From: DASPUI01 sp035622995
Lineage (GTDB): Bacteria > Verrucomicrobiota > Verrucomicrobiia > Chthoniobacterales > UBA10450
Direction of reading: 5' to 3'
Length of the DNA stretch: 11,352 nucleotides
Assembly: GCA_035622995.1 (NCBI GenBank)
Contig: DASPUI010000114.1
Span: 1-11,352 of the forward strand
Positions 1-7,123 of the stretch are shown here, piece after piece (position 1 is the first letter of the stretch; each line of letters opens with the position of its first letter). Under the pieces are notes generated by a model. It was given only the letters and a program-made list of their open reading frames with translations, did not search any database and was not told the origin of the DNA. The position numbers and the translations under genes are program-made.

Positions 1-516
1 CTTGCGATTGCGCGATTCGTTCCATTCGGCGGCGCGTCTCACTTTATCCATTTGATCGCGGCGGAACGATTGGCCGCCGAACCCGGGGTGGACCGTCATG
101 ACGAGGAGCATGTCGACTTTGTCTAGAAACGTTTCCACGTCCGGGAATGGCGTCGCCGGATTGAGCGTGAGACCGACTCGGCAGCGCGCATCCCGAATTT
201 GTTGCAATGTGTTTTCGACATCATGTTTGGATTCAGATTCAACGTGAACAGTGATCGAGTTTGCGCCGGCATCGACGAAGCGCGGCACATAATGATCGGC
301 ATGTTCGATCATCAAATGAACATCGAGCGGCAGTGCGGTTAGGCCGCGGACGAATTTAACGATCGCCGGACCGAACGAGATGTTATCCACGAAATGGCCA
401 TCCATGATGTCGCAATGGATCCAATCAGCGCCGGCCTGCTCGACTTTTCGGACTTCTTCGGCCAGGTGGGCGAAATCGGCGGCCAGAATGGACGGTGCGA
501 CCAGGACTTTGGGCAT
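1..516 (-). CDS. rpe: Ribulose-phosphate 3-epimerase, N-terminal part (runs off left edge)
   Basis: Interconverts D-ribulose 5-phosphate and D-xylulose 5-phosphate in the pentose phosphate pathway (cytosolic TIM barrel). Translating the minus strand from the ATG at 516-514 gives 172 residues with no stop, so the last roughly 50 of the usual 220 or so are outside the window. Seen: the family opening VAPSILAADFA (residues 6-16), the metal-binding strand WIHCDIMDGHFV with His34 and Asp36, the LDVHLMIE strand with His67, and the phosphate-loop motif HPGFGGQSF (143-151). Most family members have Asn where this protein has His143. The second catalytic Asp would lie in the missing part. The start matches the family N-terminus; I see no usable in-frame start just upstream and no clear Shine-Dalgarno. 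The gene is divergent from mreB with a 122-base spacer. The family assignment is very secure. Confidence 0.96.
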   Translation of the reverse strand, partial: MPKVLVAPSILAADFAHLAEEVRKVEQAGADWIHCDIMDGHFVDNISFGPAIVKFVRGLTALPLDVHLMIEHADHYVPRFVDAGANSITVHVESESKHDVENTLQQIRDARCRVGLTLNPATPFPDVETFLDKVDMLLVMTVHPGFGGQSFRRDQMDKVRRAAEWNESRNRK

Positions 517-520
517 GGCT

Positions 521-533
521 CTATATATAATAT
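521..533. promoter_or_regulatory. AT-rich TATA-like element next to the rpe start
   Basis: An isolated run of alternating A/T lies 5 bases upstream of the rpe start codon, in otherwise GC-rich DNA. It contains TATAAT on the plus strand (526-531) and TATTAT on the minus strand, so it could serve as a -10 element. No convincing -35 hexamer sits 16-18 bases away in either direction. If it drives rpe, the transcript would start within a few bases of the ATG (leaderless or nearly so). This is inferred from composition only. Confidence 0.35.
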
Positions 534-537
534 GGGC

Positions 538-566
538 TTGACGATGCGAGGCTCTGTTTCATGTTA
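538..566 (+). promoter_or_regulatory. Weak candidate promoter for the mreB operon
   Basis: A -35-like TTGACG (538-543) is followed after 17 bases by ATGTTA (561-566), or after 18 bases by TGTTAC. These are poor -10 matches. If used, it would give a leader of about 65 nt before mreB that contains the inverted repeat at 567-613. The position is plausible, since the operon must have a promoter in the 122-base spacer, but the sequence match is weak. Confidence 0.25.
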
Positions 567-613
567 CCGCGGTTCAGCCGGTTGAGGCAGCGAAGATCGA
601 CAATCAACCGCGG
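567..613 (+). repeat. Inverted repeat in the mreB leader with two alternative pairings
   Basis: CCGCGGTT (567-574) is perfectly complementary to AACCGCGG (606-613), giving an 8-bp stem with a 31-base loop. The same downstream arm can instead pair TCAACCG (604-610) with CGGTTGA (579-585), a 7-bp stem. The two pairings exclude each other. The structure ends 25 bases before the mreB ATG. It could be a protein operator, an mRNA structure or chance; there is no T-run, so it is not an intrinsic terminator. Confidence 0.4.
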
Positions 614-638
614 CGACGGGCTGGGCGAAATCTAATTC

Positions 639-1676
639 ATGTTCAACGGACTTTTCGGCTGGCTCTCGAGCGACATCGGCATCGATCTCGGCACCGCTAA
701 TACTCTTGTTTACGTCAAGGACCAAGGCATCGTCCTGCGAGAACCGTCGGTCGTGGCCGTGCAGGCCGGCACCAATAAGGTGCTCGCGGTCGGCGACGAG
801 GCGAAACGAATGCTCGGCCGGACGCCATCGAACATTGTGGCCGTCCGTCCGTTGAAGGACGGAGTGATTGCGGACTTCGAAGTCACCGAGGCGATGCTGC
901 GCCATTTCATTTCCAAAGTGCACAATCGCCGGGTGCGAGCGCGGCCCAGGGTTGTGATCGCAGTTCCATCCGGAATCACGGAAGTTGAAAAGCGGGCGGT
1001 CCGCGAGTCGGCCACGCATGCCGGCGCACGCGAGGTTTATTTGATCGAAGAACCAATGGCAGCGGCGATCGGGGTTGGTTTGCCAGTCCAGGACCCGGCC
1101 GGCAACATGATCATCGATATTGGCGGCGGCACGACCGAGGTCGCATTGATTTCACTTTCCGGAATTGTGTTCAGTCGCAGCGTGCGCGTTGCGGGCGATG
1201 AGTTAGACGAAGCGATCGTGCAGTACATGAAGCGCGCCTACAACCTGATGGTGGGCGAACGCACAGCGGAAGAAATTAAAATCAAAATCGGCTCGGCGTA
1301 TCCGAGTGAAAAGGAGACGAGCGTAGAAGTAAAAGGCCGCGATCTGGTTGCTGGTCTGCCCAAGACACTCATGATCACGTCACAGGAAGTACGCGAAGCG
1401 TTGCTCGAACCGATCTCGACCATCGTCGATTCGGTGCGAATTACGCTCGAACGTTGTCCGCCGGAATTGTCGGCCGATTTGGTGGATCGCGGTTTGGTGC
1501 TGGCGGGCGGCGGTGCATTGCTGCGCGGGTTCGATAAACTTTTGAGCGAGGAGACTGGTTTGCCTGTCCATGTGGCGGAAGATCCGCTGAGTGCGGTGGC
1601 CGAAGGAACAGGCAAATGCCTCAATGAACTTAAATTTTTGCGTCAAGTGGCCGCGGCTGATCGGCAGTGGCGCTGA
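639..1676 (+). CDS. mreB: Rod shape-determining actin homologue MreB
   Basis: Bacterial actin that polymerises into membrane-bound antiparallel filaments and positions the lateral-wall synthesis complex. The 345-residue length is normal for MreB. Seen in order: a hydrophobic, Trp/Phe-containing N-terminus (residues 1-10) likely to act as the membrane-binding helix; phosphate-1 motif GIDLGTANTLVY (14-25); the characteristic VAVRPLKDGVIADF (67-80); LIEEPMAAAIG (135-145), the region of the catalytic Glu; phosphate-2 motif IDIGGGTTEVA (159-169); VGERTAEEIKIKIGSAYP (205-222); and the adenosine-binding GLVLAGGGALLRG (285-297). An in-frame TAA at 633-635 makes this ATG the first possible start. No Shine-Dalgarno is visible. 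It is the first gene of the mreBCD-mrdA-rng cluster and is separated from mreC by 103 bases. Confidence 0.98.
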   Translation: MFNGLFGWLSSDIGIDLGTANTLVYVKDQGIVLREPSVVAVQAGTNKVLAVGDEAKRMLGRTPSNIVAVRPLKDGVIADFEVTEAMLRHFISKVHNRRVRARPRVVIAVPSGITEVEKRAVRESATHAGAREVYLIEEPMAAAIGVGLPVQDPAGNMIIDIGGGTTEVALISLSGIVFSRSVRVAGDELDEAIVQYMKRAYNLMVGERTAEEIKIKIGSAYPSEKETSVEVKGRDLVAGLPKTLMITSQEVREALLEPISTIVDSVRITLERCPPELSADLVDRGLVLAGGGALLRGFDKLLSEETGLPVHVAEDPLSAVAEGTGKCLNELKFLRQVAAADRQWR

Positions 1677-1779
1677 GTCCACTTCAGAGTGTAGATTTCA
1701 ATTTGCAGGTCGCTGGCGGCACAGCCAGGTCGCTGCTGGCCGGTCAATCTGCGGTCTTCACCCGGAAATCTGCAATTAA
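1677..1779 (+). repeat. mreB-mreC spacer with short direct repeats
   Basis: This 103-base non-coding spacer carries the 10-mer CAGGTCGCTG twice (1706-1715 and 1726-1735, period 20). The 7-mer AATCTGC also occurs twice (1746-1752 and 1767-1773, period 21). AGATTTC (1693-1699) is complementary to GAAATCT (1765-1771). Repeats spaced about two helical turns apart would suit a dimeric regulator or an internal promoter region, but no clear -35/-10 pair is seen. No intrinsic terminator is present, so mreC is probably also reached from the mreB promoter. Confidence 0.45.
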
Positions 1780-2583
1780 ATGAGCCGCACGAGCATTATC
1801 GCGTTGCTCATCTTCGGAGCGATTCTTGGCTATTTTCTTAGCTTCGGAAGTGAAACCACACGTAAGTTCCAATCGACGGTTTACCAATGGCTGGCGCCGC
1901 TTTTCACGACCGGTTCCGGTTTGCAGAAACAGATTACTTCCGTTCGCACGCAATTGAAATCGCTCGAGGAGTTGGAGCGCGAGAATTCGGAGTTGCAGGT
2001 CGAGAATCGCCAGTTGCGCGCGACCAACCAGGCGTTGCGGGACGTCGAGCGGGAAGTGAATCGTTTGCGGCACGCGCTGCAGTACAAGGAGCGTTCGGTT
2101 TTTAAACTGGTGCCGGCTGAAGTGATCGCGCGGGATTCATCCACCTGGTGGCACACCATCACGATTAATCGTGGCAAGGAAGATAAGATCGACACCGACA
2201 TGCCAGTGGTGACTGATGAAGGCTTGGTCGGAAAAACGACGACCGTGAGCGCTTCTATTGCAGTCGTGCTTTTAACAACGGATGAAAATTGCAAGGTCGC
2301 TGCCACGGTCGAAGGCACACGCGAGCAGGGAATCACATCTGGCGAGCGCGTTGCCAGCGGTTTGACGCCGATGCTGGATCTGAATTTTCTCAGCAAACAG
2401 GCCAACCTTCAGCCCGGACCAAAAGTTTACACTTCGGGAGTCGGCGGAGTTTTTCCATCCGGTTTGCTGATCGGAACGGTGAAGAGTTTTCGCGTCCGCG
2501 AGCTTGATGGACAAGCGAAACTTACGCCGGGAGTGGACATGTCGCACCTGGAAGATGTCTTTGTGGTGACCGGACGAAAATGA
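1780..2583 (+). CDS. mreC: Rod shape-determining protein MreC
   Basis: Bitopic inner-membrane scaffold of the elongasome; it bridges MreB/MreD to periplasmic PBP2 and in known systems activates PBP2. It has 267 residues, within the usual range. Seen: a single N-terminal membrane segment at about residues 5-22; a periplasmic coiled coil at about 48-105, rich in Glu/Gln/Arg/Leu heptads; then the two-lobed beta domain with family signatures AEVIARDSSTWWHTITINRG (113-132), MPVVTDEGLVGK (141-152) and VYTSGVGGVFPSGLLIG (216-232). An in-frame TAA at 1777-1779 lies directly before the ATG, so the start is fixed. The stop overlaps the mreD start (ATGA at 2580-2583), implying translational coupling and matched production of the two partners. 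Confidence 0.97.
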   Translation: MSRTSIIALLIFGAILGYFLSFGSETTRKFQSTVYQWLAPLFTTGSGLQKQITSVRTQLKSLEELERENSELQVENRQLRATNQALRDVEREVNRLRHALQYKERSVFKLVPAEVIARDSSTWWHTITINRGKEDKIDTDMPVVTDEGLVGKTTTVSASIAVVLLTTDENCKVAATVEGTREQGITSGERVASGLTPMLDLNFLSKQANLQPGPKVYTSGVGGVFPSGLLIGTVKSFRVRELDGQAKLTPGVDMSHLEDVFVVTGRK

Positions 2584-3119
2584 TTTTCTTTTTTATTTTG
2601 CTCGTGTTCGTTCTGATTGCGCAGATGGCGGAATTTTTTATTCCGACGCTTGATTGGATGTACAACGCACACGTCTACATCGTCCCGGTGATTGTTTTTT
2701 ATGGCGCAATGGCCCTGCCATTTCCGCTGATGCTCGCTTTGGCCTTGTTCGCTGGCATTTTACTCGATGTGCTGACCGTCCAGGTAATCGGTGGCAAAGT
2801 TGAAATCTCGATGGGATGGTCGATACTTCTTTACGCAGTACTGGCGGGAATTATGCATGGCTTGAGGCCACTCTTCATCCGCGGCCGCTGGGAAGTGCAT
2901 TGCATTTTGAGCGGCATCTGCACTTCCGCAATTGTTTTGGCGCAATATTTAATGATTACATTCCGGCGCGGCTCGATTTTCTTTTCAAACGAAGTCTGGT
3001 GGCAGATCGGCGGGCCGGGACTGATCGCGATGTTGATGGCGCCGCTGATCTTCTGGATCCTGCACTGGATCGCGCGCGTCACTCGTTATCCTTATCTGCC
3101 GGAAGGACGGATCGAATGA
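2580..3119 (+). CDS. mreD: Rod shape-determining protein MreD
   Basis: Small polytopic inner-membrane subunit of the Rod complex that associates with MreC. It has 179 residues and is very hydrophobic, with about five to six predicted membrane segments (roughly residues 2-20, 32-50, 50-70, 80-98, 108-127 and 143-164). Short charged stretches RPLFIRGRWE and TFRRG separate the later segments. The sequence is poorly conserved across bacteria, so the call rests on size, hydrophobicity and position between mreC and mrdA. The start overlaps the mreC stop and the stop overlaps the mrdA start, both as ATGA, so the three membrane partners are translated as a coupled set. No separate ribosome-binding site is evident. 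Confidence 0.93.
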   Translation: MIFFFILLVFVLIAQMAEFFIPTLDWMYNAHVYIVPVIVFYGAMALPFPLMLALALFAGILLDVLTVQVIGGKVEISMGWSILLYAVLAGIMHGLRPLFIRGRWEVHCILSGICTSAIVLAQYLMITFRRGSIFFSNEVWWQIGGPGLIAMLMAPLIFWILHWIARVTRYPYLPEGRIE

Positions 3120-5365
3120 ATCGGCGCCGGCTCAGTCCGCGTTTGCGGATCCAGTTTCTTGGGCTGTTGATATTGCTTGGAATGGGTGCGCTCGGGCTGC
3201 GGTTGTGGTGGATCCAAGTCGCGCATGGCGAAGAATGGACGAAGCAAATTCGGGGAAGTTCGCAGGCGACGGTCCGAATTCCTTCGGTGCGCGGAGAAAT
3301 CAAGGATCGCAACGGTCTCACGCTGGTTCAAAACCGCGCCAGCTACGAAGTCGATTTTTATTTGCCGGAAATGGTGAAGGGCTATCGCGAACGCTTCGGT
3401 TCGCCGCCATCGACCGAACATCGCGCCATCATCAACGGCATGCCGAAAGACGTGAAGGAGCCCGACATCATCAAAATCGTGAACAACGGGATCGTGCCGC
3501 GGTTGAACGATCTTGATCTTGCGCGCGACTACAACGCGGGCCAGCTGCAACGGCATTACCGAAACGACACCGAGGTGCCGTATTCCTACATCAAGGACAT
3601 CGATTTCCCGACGATGGCAAAATTCTCCGAGCACGATGTTGGGCTGCCGGGTGTGGACATCGCAATTAAACCGGTGCGCTCGTATGTGTACGGTGCGCTT
3701 GCATCGCACATTCTGGGTTATGTCGGCGCTCCAGATGAGCCAAACCCGGAGGAAGCGCGCAAGTACACTTTTTATCAGGGCGACGTGGAAGGGAAATCGG
3801 ACATTGAACAGGCGATGGACGAATATCTCCGCGGCACGCCGGGCGTCCGCTATTTGCGACGCAATGCAAAGGGCGTGATCGATGGCGTGCTTCGGGAAGA
3901 TCCGCCGAAGCAAGGCGCGAATGTTTTTCTGACTATCGACGCGCGGATTCAGGCGGTGGCGGACGAAGCGCTGCGCGCGGTTGGTCGTGGCGCCGCGGTG
4001 GTGGTCGATCCAAACAACGGCAATGTCCTTGCCATGGCATCGGTGCCGTCGTTCGATCCGAACACTTTCATTCCAAGCATCAAAGCAAAAGATTGGAAAG
4101 CATTGCAAAAAGACGAGACCGATCCGCTGGTCAATCGTGCGATCAGCGCGTTGCCGCCTGGATCGACATTCAAATTGGTCACATCACTGGCCGGACTGCG
4201 AAAGAACATGGCGAACGCCAAGTTCAACTGCTCAGGCGGAGTCACTTATGGGGACCATTATTTCAAGTGCTGGATTGCCGGGAAAGGCGTTCACGGAACA
4301 CTCGGACTGACCGACGCCATCAAAGTCTCGTGTGACGCATTTTTCTACCAGTACGGTAATGCCGCCGGTATCGAATCGATTGACACCGTCGGAAAAATGC
4401 TTGGCTTTGGTGAAGAATCCGGAATTGGCCTAACCGGTGAACAGGCGGGAAACATGCCTGGTCCGGAGTGGATGCAAATTCATCATCCGCAGGAACGCTG
4501 GTCGTCCGCGCAAACCGCCAACGTTTCAATCGGCCAGGGCTACACTCTGGTTTCGCCGCTCCAGCTGGCGATGGGGTACGCGATGATCGCGAATGGCGGA
4601 ACTTGTTATTATCCGCGTCTGGTTGACAAAGTATTAAATCAAGATGGCTCTCCCGTTCTCAACGAACGCGGTAAGCCGGTCGTTTCTCAGTCGCCGCGCA
4701 TCCGCTCGGATTTACGCAACGAGCTTTCGTCCGACCAAATCGAACTCGTGCGCAAAGGATTTTGGAAAGTCGTGAATGAGGATGGTGGCACCGGCGGCCG
4801 CGCTCGGCTTAAAAATGTAGAGGTTGCCGGAAAAACCGGTACCGCGCAGGCAGCCGATCGCGGGCATAAGGACAACGTCGGATGGCTTGCCTGTTTTGCG
4901 CCTTACGATCACCCCAAGTATGTGGTGGTGGTGATGGTGCAAGTTGGCGAAAATGGCGGTCATGGGGGCGAGACCGCGGGTCCGATTGCGAGCCGAATTC
5001 TGGAGCGCACACTCGCAATGGACGAAGGCAACTTTGACATGCAGGTCGCTTGGATGCCGCCGGCGCACCATCCGAATCCATTTCAGTCTATCAAGTTGGT
5101 GAGTTACACGGGCGGAAACTTGAGCGGCGACGATGAGGAAGGCGCAGCTGATTCCAGTGCCGACGTGCAGATGGCGAGGGCTGGCGGGGAGCCCGATGTT
5201 GAGCCCGAGGCGGATGCCCAGGGCAGAGTCGCAAACCGTATTCGTGCACCTCGGGCAATGCCAGTGGCGCCGCCCCAACGTCAGCCAAGCTTTTTCGAGC
5301 GTCTTTTCGGGGCAAGACATCAGCCTCCGCAACCAACTCCGGCGCCGCGTCGTTCCCCGCGATGA
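3116..5365 (+). CDS. mrdA: Penicillin-binding protein 2 (elongasome transpeptidase) with long C-terminal tail
   Basis: Class B PBP that cross-links lateral-wall peptidoglycan in the periplasm, normally with RodA. The start is taken at the ATG overlapping the mreD stop (3116-3119). The open frame extends further upstream, but that part overlaps mreD. It has 749 residues. Seen: basic cytoplasmic N-terminus and membrane anchor (about 12-33); pedestal/dimerisation domain starting at VRGEIKDRNG (58-67); transpeptidase domain with catalytic Ser350 in PPGSTFKL and Lys353, S-x-D at Ser405-Asp407 (SCDAFFY), and KTG at 573-575 (AGKTGTAQ). Cys372, Cys385 and His393, with a nearby Asp/His, sit where many PBP2s carry a metal site (inference). 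Typical PBP2s are about 600-660 residues. From about residue 640 this one adds an acidic, then Pro/Arg-rich tail that looks disordered, including SFFERLFG near the end. Confidence 0.96.
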   Translation: MNRRRLSPRLRIQFLGLLILLGMGALGLRLWWIQVAHGEEWTKQIRGSSQATVRIPSVRGEIKDRNGLTLVQNRASYEVDFYLPEMVKGYRERFGSPPSTEHRAIINGMPKDVKEPDIIKIVNNGIVPRLNDLDLARDYNAGQLQRHYRNDTEVPYSYIKDIDFPTMAKFSEHDVGLPGVDIAIKPVRSYVYGALASHILGYVGAPDEPNPEEARKYTFYQGDVEGKSDIEQAMDEYLRGTPGVRYLRRNAKGVIDGVLREDPPKQGANVFLTIDARIQAVADEALRAVGRGAAVVVDPNNGNVLAMASVPSFDPNTFIPSIKAKDWKALQKDETDPLVNRAISALPPGSTFKLVTSLAGLRKNMANAKFNCSGGVTYGDHYFKCWIAGKGVHGTLGLTDAIKVSCDAFFYQYGNAAGIESIDTVGKMLGFGEESGIGLTGEQAGNMPGPEWMQIHHPQERWSSAQTANVSIGQGYTLVSPLQLAMGYAMIANGGTCYYPRLVDKVLNQDGSPVLNERGKPVVSQSPRIRSDLRNELSSDQIELVRKGFWKVVNEDGGTGGRARLKNVEVAGKTGTAQAADRGHKDNVGWLACFAPYDHPKYVVVVMVQVGENGGHGGETAGPIASRILERTLAMDEGNFDMQVAWMPPAHHPNPFQSIKLVSYTGGNLSGDDEEGAADSSADVQMARAGGEPDVEPEADAQGRVANRIRAPRAMPVAPPQRQPSFFERLFGARHQPPQPTPAPRRSPR

Positions 5366-5407
5366 ACTTTAACCTAAAAACCGTCGAGATGAGCCACTTG
5401 TCCGATT

Positions 5408-5423
5408 GTTTGGATATTCAAAC
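5408..5423 (+). other. Small hairpin just upstream of the RNase G/E start
   Basis: GTTTG (5408-5412) pairs with CAAAC (5419-5423) around a 6-base loop, in the 69-base spacer between mrdA and rng. It ends 11 bases before the rng ATG, where a ribosome would bind, and no Shine-Dalgarno is visible. RNase E of E. coli controls its own mRNA through its 5' leader, so a similar role is conceivable, but a 5-bp stem is weak and may be chance. Confidence 0.25.
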
Positions 5424-5434
5424 CCTGAAAATTT

Positions 5435-7006
5435 ATGTTAGACAAAGTAAGAAAATTTCTCGGTCTTTCTTCACGCAAGACCGGCAACAAGCTGGTTTTA
5501 AGCGTAGAAAAACTCGAGCGGCGCGTGGCGTTGCTCGAGAACGGACGACTGGAAGAATATAGCGTCGAGCGAAGCGACTCCAGCAATATCGTCGGAAGCG
5601 TCTACAAGGGACGCGTCAAGAACATTGAGATGGGCCTGAAGGCGATGTTCGTCGACATCGGCTTCGAGAAAAACGCGTTTCTTCATTTTTGGGATGCGTT
5701 GCCCGCAGCCCTCGACAGCGGCATTGAGGAAATCGATCGGCCCTCGAAGAAACAGCGGAAACGGATCACGGCAAAGGATATCCCAAACATTTATCCAGTC
5801 GGCTCAGACGTAATTGTTCAGGTAACAAAGGGCCCGATCGGCACAAAAGGACCGCGCGTTACCACCAATTTAAGTTTTGCTGGCCGTTATCTCGTTTTGA
5901 TGCCGTTTAGCGATCGCAGCGGTATTTCACGAAAGATCGAAGATCCGAAGGAGCGTGCTCGACTTCGGAAGATTCTGCAGCAGCTCGATATTCCGGATGG
6001 AATTGGCGTGATCATTCGCACCGTTGGCGAAGGCCAGCGCGCCCGATATTTCGTACGCGATCTGCGATTCTTGCTCGAGCAGTGGGCGAAGGTTGAGGAG
6101 TTGATCCGCACTCAACCCGCTCCTTATCGAGTTTTCGAAGAGCCGGACCTGATCGAGCGGACCGTGCGCGATTTTCTGACCGAAGAAATCGACGAGGTGG
6201 TTTGCGACGATCAGGAGGCGATTGCACGAATGAACGCGCTGGTTGGAACCATTTCACGACGCTCACGCAATCGGTTGAAGCTTTACGACGGCGCAACGCC
6301 GGTTTTCGAAGCGCTCGGCATCCAAAAACAGATCGATGACGCATTTCATCGGCAGGTTTGGCTCAAATGCGGCGGCTACATTGTAATCGACGAGACCGAA
6401 GCATTGGTTGCGATCGACGTGAATACCGGTCGCAACAAAGGCGGACGTGACGTTGAAAAGACGATTCTCCAGACAAATTTGGAAGCGGCTGACGAAATCG
6501 CGCGTCAACTTCGTTTGCGCAACATCGGCGGACTGATCATTGGCGATTTCATCGACATGAAGAGCCGCAAAGATCAGCAAATGGTCTACACATTGATGAG
6601 AGAGCGGCTCAAACGCGATAAGGCAAAAACTCATGTCCTGCCGATTTCGCAGCTCGGTCTGATGGAGATGACGCGGCAGCGAGCACAGGAGAGCTTAAGC
6701 GACACGATTTACGAAAATTGCCCGTACTGTGGCGGACGCGGCGTGGTTAAAACGTCGATGACCACCAGTGTGGAGTTGCACCGCACTCTCAATACCGTCA
6801 TGCGCAAATATCAGGACACCGTTCATGATTTTCGCGTCATCTTAAATCCTGATGTGCTCAAGCGCTTGAAGGAAGAGGATGAAGAGCTGCTGATTGATCT
6901 CGAGCGGCGTTACGCAGGACGCCTGATGTTTCGTGGCGACCCAACGTATCATCACGAGAAATTTGTGATTACTGACGCCAATACCAACGCCGAGTTAAAG
7001 GCTTGA
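5435..7006 (+). CDS. rng: Ribonuclease G/E family endoribonuclease
   Basis: Single-strand endonuclease of the RNase E/G family, acting in rRNA maturation and mRNA decay. It has 523 residues, close to RNase G (about 490) and lacking the long RNase E scaffold tail. Seen: S1 RNA-binding domain starting near residue 50 (VGSVYKGRVKNIEMGLKAMFVDIG) and interrupted by a charged insertion at about 95-118; 5'-sensor region about 140-230; DNase I-like catalytic region with Asp328 in VAIDVNTGRN and Asp371 in GDFIDMKSRKDQQ, matching the two metal-binding Asp of E. coli RNase E; and zinc-link CPYCGGRG (Cys429, Cys432). An in-frame TGA at 5426-5428 fixes the ATG as the earliest start, giving about 25 basic residues more than E. 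coli RNase G. It follows mrdA by 69 bases. E. coli also has rng (cafA) downstream of mreBCD. Whether to name it rng or rne is uncertain. Confidence 0.95.
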   Translation: MLDKVRKFLGLSSRKTGNKLVLSVEKLERRVALLENGRLEEYSVERSDSSNIVGSVYKGRVKNIEMGLKAMFVDIGFEKNAFLHFWDALPAALDSGIEEIDRPSKKQRKRITAKDIPNIYPVGSDVIVQVTKGPIGTKGPRVTTNLSFAGRYLVLMPFSDRSGISRKIEDPKERARLRKILQQLDIPDGIGVIIRTVGEGQRARYFVRDLRFLLEQWAKVEELIRTQPAPYRVFEEPDLIERTVRDFLTEEIDEVVCDDQEAIARMNALVGTISRRSRNRLKLYDGATPVFEALGIQKQIDDAFHRQVWLKCGGYIVIDETEALVAIDVNTGRNKGGRDVEKTILQTNLEAADEIARQLRLRNIGGLIIGDFIDMKSRKDQQMVYTLMRERLKRDKAKTHVLPISQLGLMEMTRQRAQESLSDTIYENCPYCGGRGVVKTSMTTSVELHRTLNTVMRKYQDTVHDFRVILNPDVLKRLKEEDEELLIDLERRYAGRLMFRGDPTYHHEKFVITDANTNAELKA

Positions 7007-7032
7007 AGTCGATAGGTAATTGAACCGATGAA

Positions 7033-7089
7033 GATGTCGGGCGCAGTCGCGCGCGATGTCGGTCGAAAAAAATCGATTTTCAGTTGACC
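7033..7089 (+). promoter_or_regulatory. Repeats and weak candidate promoter upstream of the outer-membrane protein
   Basis: Between rng and the porin-like gene lie two copies of GATGTCGG (7033-7040 and 7055-7062) and a perfect 12-base palindrome, AAAATCGATTTT (7069-7080), extended by a run of seven A. GGTCGA (7061-7066) can pair with TTGACC (7084-7089) with one G-U pair. TTGACC also resembles a -35 element, but the -10 position (TAGGTA, 7106-7111, 16-base spacer) matches poorly. The palindrome or hairpin may be an operator for the downstream gene; no T-run follows, so it is not a convincing terminator for rng. Confidence 0.3.
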
Positions 7090-7117
7090 CGCCGACAAAG
7101 GGGATTAGGTAACCGGC

Positions 7118-7123
7118 AAGGAA
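7118..7123 (+). promoter_or_regulatory. Shine-Dalgarno that decides the start of the outer-membrane protein
   Basis: AAGGAA sits 5 bases before the ATG at 7129, a near-ideal ribosome-binding site. It favours that ATG over the in-frame TTG at 7084, and the resulting protein begins with a proper signal peptide. It is the only textbook Shine-Dalgarno I see ahead of any gene in the window. Confidence 0.85.

Noticed and set aside
1591..1779. 62-codon plus-strand frame bridging the end of mreB and the mreC start
   Set aside because: It begins inside mreB in another frame and has no recognisable sequence. Its TAA directly before the mreC ATG is in the mreC frame and simply marks the upstream limit of mreC.
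2816..3115. N-terminal extension of PBP2 by 100 codons into mreD
   Set aside because: The extension overlaps mreD in a different frame and is Arg/Leu-rich. The ATG at 3116 gives the standard basic N-terminus plus membrane anchor and an ATGA overlap.
3092..4108. Long minus-strand open frame (338 codons) opposite mrdA
   Set aside because: It is antisense to a clear PBP2 with all catalytic motifs. Its translation is rich in Arg/His with no recognisable domain, as expected for the complement of GC-rich coding DNA.
7041..7052. GCGC-AGTC-GCGC hairpin after rng as a terminator
   Set aside because: The stem is 4 bp and is not followed by a T-run; there is no support for termination here.
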